From an uncultured Eubacteriales bacterium (GTDB lineage: Bacteria; Bacillota; Clostridia; Lachnospirales; Lachnospiraceae), in contig UQZF01000019.1 of NCBI GenBank assembly GCA_900545455.1, forward strand, positions 1 through 25,512: a stretch of DNA of 25,512 nt. The letters run 5' to 3'. The first letter of the stretch is position 1, and the number at the start of each line of letters is the position of its first letter. Position numbers and translations under genes: made by a program. Of the stretch, positions 7,264 through 15,497 are shown piece after piece. The notes beneath the pieces are model-generated. The model did not search any database and was not told where the DNA came from. It was given only the letters and a program-made list of their open reading frames with translations.

Positions 7264-7902
7264 TTATCTTTCGAGTATAAACTTGTTAATCGGTGTTCCC
7301 ATCCCCGAGAACCTTTCCTCGTACTCGGTCATAATGTTGCCCTCGTTCATTTTGGCATCATTGTGAAGGTCGTAAGTTATGGCAGCTATCTTCCAGCCTG
7401 CAGGCTCGACCTCCTCAACCGAGAAGTCAAACAGCACCCTGTTGTCCGTCTTGAACTCAATCGTTCCGTCCTTCTTGAGTATCTCGTTGTATCTCGCAAG
7501 AAACTGTCTCGATGTGAGACGTCTCTTAGCGTGTCTGTCCTTCGGCCACGGATCGGAGAAATTGAGGTAAATGCGGTCGACCTCGCCCTTGCCGAACACA
7601 TCCGTGATTTCCTCGGCATCCATTCTTATGAAAATAATATTCGGAAGCTGTGCCTCCTCCTGCTTCTCAAGTGCGCGGATAAGAACGCTCGAGTATTTTT
7701 CGATTCCCACATAGTTTATGTCAGGGTTCTCTGCGGCAAGCTGCATGATAAATCTACCCTTGCCCATGCCGACCTCTATGCGGATCGGATTGCTGTTGCC
7801 GAACAGCTCGTTCCATCTGCCCTTGTACTCCTTCGGCTCATTTACAACATATTCGCTCTCAACCATCGCCTCTCTGGCACCCGGTACGTTTCTAAGTCTC
7901 AT
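7264..7902 (-). CDS. trmB: tRNA (guanine-N7-)-methyltransferase
   Basis: The 212-residue protein starts at ATG 7902, which overlaps the stop of the upstream gene as ATGA. The longer open frame upstream is a shadow of that gene. The SAM-binding motif IEVGMGKGRFI, the IGIEKYSSVL-like second strand (here VGIEKYSSVLIRAL), and the TrmB signature IYLNFSDPWPKDRHAKRRLT are present, followed by FKTDNRVLFDFS and the C-terminal TEYEERFSGMGTPINKF. It methylates G46 in the variable loop of a subset of tRNAs, stabilising tertiary structure, in the cytoplasm. Coupling to a sugar-nucleotide enzyme is not a functional link I can explain. Confidence 0.96.
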   Translation of the reverse strand: MRLRNVPGAREAMVESEYVVNEPKEYKGRWNELFGNSNPIRIEVGMGKGRFIMQLAAENPDINYVGIEKYSSVLIRALEKQEEAQLPNIIFIRMDAEEITDVFGKGEVDRIYLNFSDPWPKDRHAKRRLTSRQFLARYNEILKKDGTIEFKTDNRVLFDFSVEEVEPAGWKIAAITYDLHNDAKMNEGNIMTEYEERFSGMGTPINKFILER

Positions 7903-9830
7903 TTTATATCTTCTCCTCTCCCAAACTCCCTCACTGTCTCTATATACATCTGCGGCAGCCCCACATCGTAGGACTTTCCCTTGATGCGGCAGCCCATCAT
8001 GCCCGATGTGGCGCGCACCTCCTCGAGCGCATCGGTGAGCTGTATCTCGCCGCGGCTCTCGATGCCGAGGCGTATATTTTTCTCGAGCACCCTGTAGACA
8101 TCCTCCGTGAGAATGTACTGACCGAACACGGCAAAGTAGCTGCTGCCACCCTTGCATTTGACAGCAAGATTCTCCTCGGCGTAGTCGACGGTCGGCTTCT
8201 CGACAATGCTGTCAAGGCGCATGCTGTCCTCGTCGGTGCTCTCCCACACTCCGTGCATGATTCCGTAGTGGACGACCTGATTCTTCGGAACCTCGTGCAT
8301 CGAAATCACGGGAAGTCCGTGGGCTTCATAGCAGCTTATGAGCTGGCTCGAGCAGGTCTCTCCGATGAGTGATTCATATATCATGTCGCCGAGAAGTAAA
8401 AGCACAGGTTCGCCCGCAGCGAAGTCCCTGCTCTGGTACACGGCGTGACCGAAGCCTCGGCGCTCGTCCTGATACACATATCGTATCATTTTGCCGATTT
8501 TTACAAGCCTGTCCTCGTATTTCTGCTTGTCCTCGGGAAGCTTGTCATAATTTTCCTTGGACATCGGGGCAAAAAATTCCTCATACATGTGCTGCTCATC
8601 CCTGCCGATAATCAGGCACACTTCCTCGATTCCCGACTGGACAAGCTGCTCTAAAAGCACCATTATCACGGGCTTGAAAAGTCCGTCCTTGTCGAGTACC
8701 GGGAGAAAATCTTTCTTTATTGCCTTTGTCGCGGGATAAAGTCTCGTTCCGAAGCCCGCCACAGGAATGACCGCCTTTCTGACCGCCTGCTTTGGCTTCA
8801 GCGTAAGAGGAAATGCCTCCATCCCCCTCACGTTGTTGAGATAGTCTATGACCTCGCGCTGGCACTCGGCGTCCCTTGCAAGAAGCTGAACCGTTCCGTC
8901 GCCCTGCGAGCCGACACCTTTCGCGCCGTAAATCCATTTTTCAAGATTTTTGTCGTTGAGCACCGAATGAAGAACCGGTGAAGCGAGCTCATTAGGACTT
9001 GCAGGCGCAACTTTTCTGTCAAAATTATCCTGAACCTCACGCATGAGAGCTCCAAGCCCCGCTGCGTCCCCGGCTCTCAAAAGTTCTGCCGCACGCCCGA
9101 TATATGCTTTGTTGTCCGTTCCCAATGCCTCATGTACCGCGCGTTCCTTGTCATTTTCCGCAAAAGGATAACATTTGTTTAGGTCAGAGAGAATCTTAAT
9201 TGTGTCCTTTCCTGCCTTCAAATCAGCTATAACCCAGTAGAATGTACCACCGAGTGTAATCGGCTCCACGTCCACCTCATTGCTGTCAAACGTCATGTGG
9301 ACGGGCTTCACACCAAACGCGCAAGCCTGGTCAAGCCTGCCGCATCTTGACGGGGTGCGCTGCTCGCCGATAAATGCAATGTTCATTTCTCCGAGCGTGT
9401 TGAGCTTGAGCTTGTATATCTGATTAAAGCCCCTCGCGGTCAGCACGCAGATTGCTGCGCTTGACGAAAGACCGCTCTTCATCGGAAGCGTTCTCCTCGT
9501 TATGTGAATCCTCAGACCTCCGACGCTGTAATGTTCATTAATATATGAAGCAACTCCCGCGACGTATGAAAAATATCCGCCCTCGCAGGCTGTTTTTCTG
9601 AGCACCTGTGTGTCCATGTCACACACAAAGGTCTCCTCGCCAAGGTCACTCTCTATAATAAACTTATCCGCCGCCTCAACGGTGGCATATATTCCTTCCT
9701 CTATTCCCGTTACGATTGCCTCTCCGGGTATAATCGCCGAGTTGATGTTTCGGTGAAGTCCCGCCCAGTCGCTGTGCTCGCCGAACAAGCAGAGACGCCC
9801 CGGGACAAAAAGCTCTAATTTTTCCGACAT
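7899..9830 (-). CDS. Bifunctional GHMP sugar kinase / UTP-sugar-1-phosphate uridylyltransferase fusion
   Basis: The 643-residue protein has two enzymes in one chain. Residues 1-345 form a GHMP kinase: PGRLCLFGEHSDWAG (10-24), the ATP loop PMKSGLSSSAA (116-126), a galactokinase-like catalytic Asp167 in GRLDQACAFG, and the third motif GAKGVGSQGDG (302-312). Residues 350-640 form a GalU-like nucleotidyltransferase: VIPVAGFGTRLYPATKAIKK, then QDERRGFGHAV, a GDM metal site, VEKP, and GEIQLTDAL. The predicted job is to phosphorylate a free sugar at C1 and convert it directly to an NDP-sugar, probably UDP-linked, as in salvage pathways. Start 9830 is chosen for its GAGG site; ATG 9842 is in frame but lacks a well-spaced one. 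A TTGCAA-17-TAAACT promoter lies upstream and trmB overlaps the stop. The sugar is unknown. Confidence 0.9.
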   Translation of the reverse strand: MSEKLELFVPGRLCLFGEHSDWAGLHRNINSAIIPGEAIVTGIEEGIYATVEAADKFIIESDLGEETFVCDMDTQVLRKTACEGGYFSYVAGVASYINEHYSVGGLRIHITRRTLPMKSGLSSSAAICVLTARGFNQIYKLKLNTLGEMNIAFIGEQRTPSRCGRLDQACAFGVKPVHMTFDSNEVDVEPITLGGTFYWVIADLKAGKDTIKILSDLNKCYPFAENDKERAVHEALGTDNKAYIGRAAELLRAGDAAGLGALMREVQDNFDRKVAPASPNELASPVLHSVLNDKNLEKWIYGAKGVGSQGDGTVQLLARDAECQREVIDYLNNVRGMEAFPLTLKPKQAVRKAVIPVAGFGTRLYPATKAIKKDFLPVLDKDGLFKPVIMVLLEQLVQSGIEEVCLIIGRDEQHMYEEFFAPMSKENYDKLPEDKQKYEDRLVKIGKMIRYVYQDERRGFGHAVYQSRDFAAGEPVLLLLGDMIYESLIGETCSSQLISCYEAHGLPVISMHEVPKNQVVHYGIMHGVWESTDEDSMRLDSIVEKPTVDYAEENLAVKCKGGSSYFAVFGQYILTEDVYRVLEKNIRLGIESRGEIQLTDALEEVRATSGMMGCRIKGKSYDVGLPQMYIETVREFGRGEDIK

Positions 9831-9860
9831 AATAAGCCTCATTTCTCTATAGATAGTTAC

Positions 9861-9889
9861 AGTTTAGCAGAGAAAACATAATCTTGCAA
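9861..9889 (-). promoter_or_regulatory. Promoter of the kinase-uridylyltransferase / trmB operon
   Basis: Minus strand TTGCAA (9884-9889), a 17-base spacer, and TAAACT (9861-9866), about 30 bases before the start codon. Confidence 0.55.
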
Positions 9890-9954
9890 ATTTTTTATGG
9901 AAAGTTGGGACAATATGTAATACAATCATAATAAAGCTTTAAAATCATTTATAT

Positions 9955-9983
9955 TTGAAACCAAACAGTTATGGTAATATAAT
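9955..9983 (+). promoter_or_regulatory. Promoter of the D,D-carboxypeptidase gene
   Basis: TTGAAA (9955-9960), a 17-base spacer and a perfect TATAAT (9978-9983), 40 bases before the ATG, followed by a TAGGAG ribosome site. Confidence 0.75.
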
Positions 9984-10022
9984 AAAACAGCATAACGTAC
10001 GGAGCTATAATAGGAGTTATAC

Positions 10023-11459
10023 ATGAAACCATCCCGCCATCTGCGCATTTTAACAGTATTCGCTTTATGTCTCTGCCTGCTATCCGGTATTACGGTTGGC
10101 AGTGCCGTCACGGTGTCCGCCGCTTCGACGGATTCTGTCGGTAATAGCAGTGAATCTTACCCGGTGCCGCCCGAAATAGAATCCAGCAACTGCATTCTCA
10201 TGGACGCTGATACGGGCATTATATTGTACGAGAAAAACAGTGAGGAAAAATGTTATCCCGCGAGTGTAACCAAGCTTATGACCGCTCTCTTAGTCGTTGA
10301 GAACTGTAGTCTCAACGACACGCTCATGGTCAGTGCCAACGCCGTCTCGAGCGTAAAGTACGGCGATGCTTCGGCGGCATTAAAAAAAGATGAGGAATTT
10401 ACGGTAGAGCAGGCGCTCAATATCATGCTGATTAAATCCGCCAACGATATGGCTTACGCACTCGGCGAGCATGTCGGCGGTTCAATTGCAAATTTTGCCA
10501 CTATGATGAATAAGAGAGCCGAGGAGCTCGGCTGCACCAACACGCATTTTTCCAACGCGAGCGGTCTTACCGATATCAACCATTACACTACGGCTCACGA
10601 TATGGCACTTATATGCCGTGCAGTCATCAACTCTCCTGCCATAATGAATGCAATATCCTACACTAAGTCATACTCCGTTCCGCAGACGAACAAGACAACC
10701 GACACTCGTTACTACAGACTCTCGCACAGCATGGTTACCGGAAAATATCTGTACGAGTACTGTCTCGGGGGCAAAACCGGATACACGGATGCCGCCGGAC
10801 ACACACTTGCAACTTTTGCCGGAAAAGACGGTCTGAGGCTTATATGCGTTGTATTCAACTCCACAGATGAACAGCGATACATTGACACCACAGCACTTTT
10901 TGAATATGCCTTTAACAATTTTCACAGAATGAATATCGCCCAGAATGAGGACACTTTCAGCTTTAACCAAGGGCTTGGTCTTTCTGCATTCGGGGTCAGC
11001 GGTAAGGCTCTCAGCGGCGGCGCGGATATAACCCTGTCGGTACCTGACAGCGATTATGTTCTCGTACCCGATGGTGTGAGCTTCTCTGACCTCACAAAAG
11101 ACATTGTGTTCAGCAACGCTCCTTCTGAAGCAGGCTATGACGGAACTTCTGCCGGAAGCCCTGACACGACATTTGCGGAAATCAACTACTATTATGCCGG
11201 CAGGCTGCTTGGTCATACCAACCTTGTCTTCTCCGAAAAGATCTCCGCCGACAGTACTTCCGATTCAGCTTCACTTACCGGTCTCCCGTACCTTATCGAT
11301 ACGGAGGACAACAGTATTGACATGTCCGTGCTTCTTCGGGAAGGTCATTTCTTCTCTATAAATATATGGCTATGCGTTATTGTGCTGTGCATTATTATCC
11401 TAGCTGTGATAATCCTTATAAATGTAAAAAAGAACCGCCACAATCTGCGATTCTCTTAA
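10023..11459 (+). CDS. D-alanyl-D-alanine carboxypeptidase (class C low-molecular-mass PBP)
   Basis: The 478-residue precursor has an N-terminal signal peptide (basic start, hydrophobic residues 9-30, likely cleavage after VSA near 33) and a C-terminal membrane helix (about 447-468) followed by basic residues. The penicillin-binding motifs are intact: SVTK (81-84) with catalytic Ser81, SAN (139-141), and KTG (251-253) in GGKTGYTDAAGHT. It trims the terminal D-Ala from peptidoglycan stem peptides at the outer membrane face and so limits cross-linking. Most DacA/DacF proteins anchor through an amphipathic helix; a true transmembrane helix is the variant seen in many Clostridia. The region 310-440 is a divergent beta domain. 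It is convergent with the exonuclease gene, the stops being 2 bases apart. Confidence 0.94.
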   Translation: MKPSRHLRILTVFALCLCLLSGITVGSAVTVSAASTDSVGNSSESYPVPPEIESSNCILMDADTGIILYEKNSEEKCYPASVTKLMTALLVVENCSLNDTLMVSANAVSSVKYGDASAALKKDEEFTVEQALNIMLIKSANDMAYALGEHVGGSIANFATMMNKRAEELGCTNTHFSNASGLTDINHYTTAHDMALICRAVINSPAIMNAISYTKSYSVPQTNKTTDTRYYRLSHSMVTGKYLYEYCLGGKTGYTDAAGHTLATFAGKDGLRLICVVFNSTDEQRYIDTTALFEYAFNNFHRMNIAQNEDTFSFNQGLGLSAFGVSGKALSGGADITLSVPDSDYVLVPDGVSFSDLTKDIVFSNAPSEAGYDGTSAGSPDTTFAEINYYYAGRLLGHTNLVFSEKISADSTSDSASLTGLPYLIDTEDNSIDMSVLLREGHFFSINIWLCVIVLCIIILAVIILINVKKNRHNLRFS

Positions 11460-11461
11460 AA

Positions 11462-12424
11462 CTAATTCTTCTTTTTCTGCCTTTTATCGCGGCGGCGCTT
11501 TCTGACCTCAGACTGTCGCTGCCGTATTTCTTCTGCACCCGCCTCATCTGTGATTTTGAGAACTCTTGAAGCATAAAATCTTCCGTCCTCATCCTCACGG
11601 ACTCTGAATCTTCCCTTGATATAGCCATGCTGCTTGCACTCGGCAAGGCAGTAGTGCATCTTGGAATTCATCGTAAACCAACGGATTTTCTTTCTTGCCG
11701 TGCCTCCGCACAGATAACACTTTGTGGCAAGAAGCCTTGCATTGTTGACAAGCTCCTCCTTGGTATTGTATCCCTTGGTGATATACTTTTCGTAAGTTCC
11801 GTAATTAACCCTTATCTCTTCCCTGACACTCTGAGGTATCCTGTAAGTATCAACAGAGTAATATGCCCCCACCTTTTTCATATCAAGCTGTGCCATCACC
11901 TTGGCGGTGTACTCGGCATCGCTGATTGCACTGTGAAAATCTATTGTCTTTTCTATTCCGAGCATATCGACTGCCGTCTCAAGTGCACGCCTTAGCTTGC
12001 CGTCCTCCCTGTCTATCGAGAAGAGCTTCTGAACATCATAGTAAAAAAGCGGATATTCAAACGGACTCGGTATGTCATAATATCTCATATTGCGCTGAAG
12101 CTCCACCAGATCCGACGTTCCCCATGTACACACACGATATTCGCCGTCCTTCCCACACCACTCCACGAACTCTCTCACTGCATCAGCAAAAGCCTTACCG
12201 CTGTTGAGTGACTCCATAGACACATGTGTAAGCCCCTTGGCTATATAGTGAAGTTCCTTATACACCTGCGGCTTGATATAACACGAATAGCTGTCAAGCC
12301 GATTCATATCCTCATCCAGCTTCACAGCACCTATCTCAAATATTTCAAAAGGAAGTCTTTCTACTTCGTCCTCCTTACCGCTTGGACATTGATTCCATTC
12401 TAAATCCATCACTATATATTTCAT
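11462..12424 (-). CDS. DEDDh 3'-5' exonuclease (DnaQ/Eri1-like)
   Basis: The 320-residue protein begins MKYIVMDLEWNQ, with the first acidic pair Asp7/Glu9 of a DEDD exonuclease. Further on come FEIFEIGAVKLD, an internal acidic motif in the FADAVREFVEW/VCTWGTSDLVELQ region, and the final DEDDh motif FHSAISDAEYTAKVM with His and Asp. After the nuclease fold (to about residue 190) is a C-terminal extension with a zinc-like cluster (CYLCGG, then CLAECKQHG) and a strongly basic tail ending RRRDKRQKKKN, which would bind RNA or DNA. This layout resembles Eri1/KapD-type RNA trimming enzymes more than a polymerase proofreading subunit. A TTGATA-17-TATAAT promoter precedes it. The exact substrate is unknown. 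Confidence 0.85.
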   Translation of the reverse strand: MKYIVMDLEWNQCPSGKEDEVERLPFEIFEIGAVKLDEDMNRLDSYSCYIKPQVYKELHYIAKGLTHVSMESLNSGKAFADAVREFVEWCGKDGEYRVCTWGTSDLVELQRNMRYYDIPSPFEYPLFYYDVQKLFSIDREDGKLRRALETAVDMLGIEKTIDFHSAISDAEYTAKVMAQLDMKKVGAYYSVDTYRIPQSVREEIRVNYGTYEKYITKGYNTKEELVNNARLLATKCYLCGGTARKKIRWFTMNSKMHYCLAECKQHGYIKGRFRVREDEDGRFYASRVLKITDEAGAEEIRQRQSEVRKRRRDKRQKKKN

Positions 12425-12442
12425 AAATAATCACCATTACCT

Positions 12443-12471
12443 ATTATATATAAAAACATAACCTCTATCAA
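12443..12471 (-). promoter_or_regulatory. Promoter of the exonuclease gene
   Basis: Minus strand TTGATA (12466-12471), a 17-base spacer and perfect TATAAT (12443-12448), about 20 bases before the ATG, giving a very short leader. Confidence 0.65.
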
Positions 12472-12528
12472 TGTTTTTTTATCCGGACTGTTTAATTTAT
12501 TTCTTTACCAAATATTAGTTTTGTCCGA

Positions 12529-12557
12529 TTGTCTCCCCTCGCAGAATATAGTATAAT
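12529..12557 (+). promoter_or_regulatory. Promoter of the EAL gene
   Basis: TTGTCT (12529-12534), a 17-base spacer and perfect TATAAT (12552-12557), 57 bases before the start codon; a CAAGGAG ribosome site follows. Confidence 0.7.
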
Positions 12558-12613
12558 GAAAATGTTATTAAATCGTTTTATGTGTTGTTATTAACAGTCT
12601 CAAGGAGCTTTAC

Positions 12614-14845
12614 ATGAATATTAATCTAAAGAAAAAAGGTATTAAAATTGCCTTGATAGCTCTGGCTTTTGTTATACTGTTCTTTTCTTCCATTGTATAC
12701 TGCACCAACAGAATAAGCAAAGAGATGGAGAGTCAGCTCGAGAGCAATCTCACCGATGTCGCCAACCAGAATGCACTTGCCATACGAAACCAGCTCAATG
12801 ACAACTATCTTCTTCTGCAGAGTCTTGTCACAGAGCTCAAGGAGATTCCGGGTGACATGTGCGACAATGTTATGGTATTAAAGGGCTTTGTCAAGGCTCA
12901 CAATCTCAAGCGTGTAGGATATTGTACCCCTGACGGAACCATCTATACCACCGACGAAGTTGAAGGCAATTTATCTTATCGAGAATTTTTTAGGCGCGGA
13001 ATGGAAGGCAAGTCCACAATCACAGGTGTACTGTCCGATGCACTTTCCACCAAGCCCGAGGATGTAATTATTTTCTCCAGTCCCATGTACGATGATGAAA
13101 GTAGCGACGTGAACGGTGTATTCGGTCTTATATATGATGCCGAAGTGTTCAACGCAAGTCTTCAGGTTGAATGTTTTGAAGGCCGTGGCTGCAGCTTTGC
13201 CGTCAATGAGGACGGCAACATCTCCATCGCAATGGGATACGACTCGATTCAGCTTTCACAGAATCTATATACCGATATTCTTGCTCCCAACAAAAAAAAT
13301 GATGGTGTTGTATCTTATATAAAGAGACTCATCAACGCCGGCACGGGCGGTTTCGGAAAGCTCTATGTCAACGATGAAGAGTATTATTACTATTGTCTTC
13401 CTATATCCCTTGTTAACGATGAAATTAAATGGAATGTATTTACCATGGTTCCGACAAGCTATCTGCTTGAGCGTTTTAAACCTGTAAAAAACACTCTGTA
13501 CCTTATGATTGTACTGAACATACTTCTCTTTACCGCCGCTCTTACAGCTTACCTGTTTACCTTTAAATCACAGCGGCAGGTTGTTCGGAAGCTTGCCTAC
13601 ATTGACCCTATTACCGGCGGTGCCAACTACGCTCTGTTCAAACATCAACTTTCAAAGATGCGTACCCGCCGCGGTTACATTATTTCAATGGATATACAGC
13701 ATTTCTCCAATATAAGCATTACAGCCGGAGGTGCTGCATCCGATGAGATGATTAAAGAAACATGGGAGCTTGTCTCAAAATCAATTAAAAATAATGAACT
13801 TGCCGCACGTGTCAGAGATGATTATTTTGTGCTCTTTCTTGAAATGTCTGACGCTTCAACCATAGCTGCACGGCTTGAACTGCTTTCTTCCGAGATTCAT
13901 GATATTGCAATATCGTATCAGGTTCCGGGTATCCGTGCATGTTTCGGATTGTTCCCTATGGACAATACCGTATCAATTGATGACGCTTACAATAAAGCAA
14001 AAATCGGCCGTGATTTTGCCAAAGAACGTCATGATAAATGCTATGCCTTTTACAATGAAATCGACCACGAAGAACTTATGAAAAACCAGCGGCTTGAGGA
14101 GCGGTTCGATTATGCCATCGCAAACAGGCAGTTTGAGTTGTGGTATCAGCCTAAATACTCCACCGTTACCCGCGAGTCTGTAGGCTGTGAAGCACTTGTG
14201 CGCTGGCGTGAAAGCGACGGCAGCCTTATACCACCAGGACGTTTTATACCACTCTTTGAACGCGACGGCTATATCTCACGCCTCGACGAATATGTATTCC
14301 GCGAGGTCTGCCGGCAGCAGAAATACTGGTTAGACAGTGGCTTTAATACTCATCCGGTTTCCGTCAATGTGAGTCGTGCCACCTTATACAGCAACAATGT
14401 ACTGGAAAAATATCTCGGCATACTGAATGAATACCAGGTTCCTGCCGAATACATACAGCTTGAGGTTCTCGAAAGTGCAATCTCCGGCAAGGCTGACATA
14501 GCCAAGCTCCTTGAGAACTTCCGTGCAAACGGCATTCATATTCTTATGGACGACTTCGGCACAGGATATTCCTCTCTCGCAACGCTGAATATGCACTGCT
14601 TTGATACCCTGAAGCTTGACAAGAGCCTCATCGACCACATCGGAGAAAAGGACGGTGAAACCCTTCTCCACTATGTAATCAAAATGGGACGTCATCTCGG
14701 ACTGCACATAACTGCCGAGGGCGTTGAGTATGAGTCACAGCTTGAATACCTCAAAGAGCAGAAGTGTGATGACATCCAAGGCTACTTCTTCTCGAAGCCA
14801 CTGCCGCTCAGAGATTATGAAAAGCTCATAGCGGTGGAACAATAA
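12614..14845 (+). CDS. Membrane-bound c-di-GMP phosphodiesterase: sensor + degenerate GGDEF + EAL
   Basis: The 743-residue protein has one membrane helix (11-30), an extracytoplasmic Cache-like sensor (about 35-290), a second helix (295-317), a GGDEF-fold domain (326-480) and a C-terminal EAL domain (about 495-740). In the GGDEF domain the catalytic loop reads RDDYF (401-405) in place of GGDEF, so cyclase activity should be lost, though it may still bind GTP. The EAL domain keeps its catalytic set: E526AL in CEALVRW, NVSRATL, DDFGTGYSS (646-654), KLDKS and E702GVE, so it should hydrolyse c-di-GMP. The sensor's ligand is unknown. It stands alone with its own promoter, 129 bases upstream of a pilin-like gene. 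Type IV pili are a common c-di-GMP target in Clostridia, which makes a link attractive but unproven. Confidence 0.93.
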   Translation: MNINLKKKGIKIALIALAFVILFFSSIVYCTNRISKEMESQLESNLTDVANQNALAIRNQLNDNYLLLQSLVTELKEIPGDMCDNVMVLKGFVKAHNLKRVGYCTPDGTIYTTDEVEGNLSYREFFRRGMEGKSTITGVLSDALSTKPEDVIIFSSPMYDDESSDVNGVFGLIYDAEVFNASLQVECFEGRGCSFAVNEDGNISIAMGYDSIQLSQNLYTDILAPNKKNDGVVSYIKRLINAGTGGFGKLYVNDEEYYYYCLPISLVNDEIKWNVFTMVPTSYLLERFKPVKNTLYLMIVLNILLFTAALTAYLFTFKSQRQVVRKLAYIDPITGGANYALFKHQLSKMRTRRGYIISMDIQHFSNISITAGGAASDEMIKETWELVSKSIKNNELAARVRDDYFVLFLEMSDASTIAARLELLSSEIHDIAISYQVPGIRACFGLFPMDNTVSIDDAYNKAKIGRDFAKERHDKCYAFYNEIDHEELMKNQRLEERFDYAIANRQFELWYQPKYSTVTRESVGCEALVRWRESDGSLIPPGRFIPLFERDGYISRLDEYVFREVCRQQKYWLDSGFNTHPVSVNVSRATLYSNNVLEKYLGILNEYQVPAEYIQLEVLESAISGKADIAKLLENFRANGIHILMDDFGTGYSSLATLNMHCFDTLKLDKSLIDHIGEKDGETLLHYVIKMGRHLGLHITAEGVEYESQLEYLKEQKCDDIQGYFFSKPLPLRDYEKLIAVEQ

Positions 14846-14878
14846 TATAAAATTTACCTTAATTTTCGCCACAACTCC

Positions 14879-14907
14879 TTGGCAATACTTTTACCCTAAT
14901 TTATAAT
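14879..14907 (+). promoter_or_regulatory. Promoter of the pilin-like gene
   Basis: TTGGCA (14879-14884), a 17-base spacer and perfect TATAAT (14902-14907). The roughly 60-base leader contains CGTTC/GAACG short repeats of uncertain meaning. No terminator for the preceding EAL gene is visible, so read-through is possible. Confidence 0.7.
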
Positions 14908-14974
14908 CCGTTCGATTAGTGAGTAATTTATCCAAATGTTTTTGTAAGTATTTTTTTGAACGGAGATTACGGAC

Positions 14975-15427
14975 ATGATGAAATTTAAAAAATTATACGG
15001 CAAGCACATGAATAGAAAAGGAAATAACAAGGGCTTCAGCCTGATTGAACTTCTGGTCGTAATTGCAATTATGGTAGTCCTTGTCGGTGTCATCACACCT
15101 AATTTGATTTCATACATCCACAAGGCGAGGGTTGCAACCGACTGGGCGAATCTGCGCTCTTACTACGATGAAATACAGGCTGACTTCACCTTAACAGGTG
15201 AGTACAATCCCAAAGTTATAACAACTGATATCAATGACCCAAGCTCATATAAATTAACGGAATTTGAATTTTTAGACGGCAAGAAGGTCAAGATGAAGGA
15301 CGGCTATTTTGCGGTTGCAAAGGATGTTTCCGGACATGGCTACCAGATATCCTACTACTGTAACAAATGTCTCTCCGACTGGGACAAGCACAGCAAGACC
15401 TGCATTCTTGAACTCGGCACCAATTAA
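14975..15427 (+). CDS. Type IV pilin-like (prepilin/pseudopilin) protein, orphan
   Basis: The 150-residue protein has a basic leader ending in a prepilin peptidase site, KG/FSLIELL (cleavage between Gly20 and Phe21, with Glu25 at mature position 5), followed by the hydrophobic alpha-1 helix VVIAIMVVLVGVITPNLISY. The short globular part contains three cysteines in its last third (YYCNKCLSDWD...KTCILEL); CxxC followed by a third Cys could form a disulfide or bind metal. ATG 14975 and 14978 are both usable, with GGAG nine bases upstream of the first. No assembly ATPase, platform protein or prepilin peptidase is nearby, so it must use machinery encoded elsewhere. It could be a minor pilin, a com-type pseudopilin or a surface protein anchored by the class III signal. 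Confidence 0.88.
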   Translation: MMKFKKLYGKHMNRKGNNKGFSLIELLVVIAIMVVLVGVITPNLISYIHKARVATDWANLRSYYDEIQADFTLTGEYNPKVITTDINDPSSYKLTEFEFLDGKKVKMKDGYFAVAKDVSGHGYQISYYCNKCLSDWDKHSKTCILELGTN

Positions 15428-15468
15428 ATCTTACAAAAGTGTAAGTATATCCACCCTGATTGTAAGAT
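15428..15468. promoter_or_regulatory. Inverted repeats before the MerR gene
   Basis: CTTACA-4-TGTAAG (15430-15445) is a compact dyad, and ATCTTACA (15428-15435) also pairs with TGTAAGAT (15461-15468). They sit immediately after the pilin stop and 30 bases before the regulator start. There is no following T-run for a plus-strand terminator, so an autoregulatory operator is likelier. No clear -35/-10 pair was found here. Confidence 0.45.
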
Positions 15469-15497
15469 AAAAATGTACTTCAGAAATGGGGATAAAG

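Noticed and set aside
7363..7971. Plus-strand 202-codon ORF opposite trmB
   Set aside because: Antisense to the unmistakable trmB motifs; it lacks a ribosome site and recognisable domains.
11440..11475. Terminator between the convergent carboxypeptidase and exonuclease genes
   Set aside because: The stops are 2 bases apart and no stem-loop with T-run was found; transcripts probably overlap.
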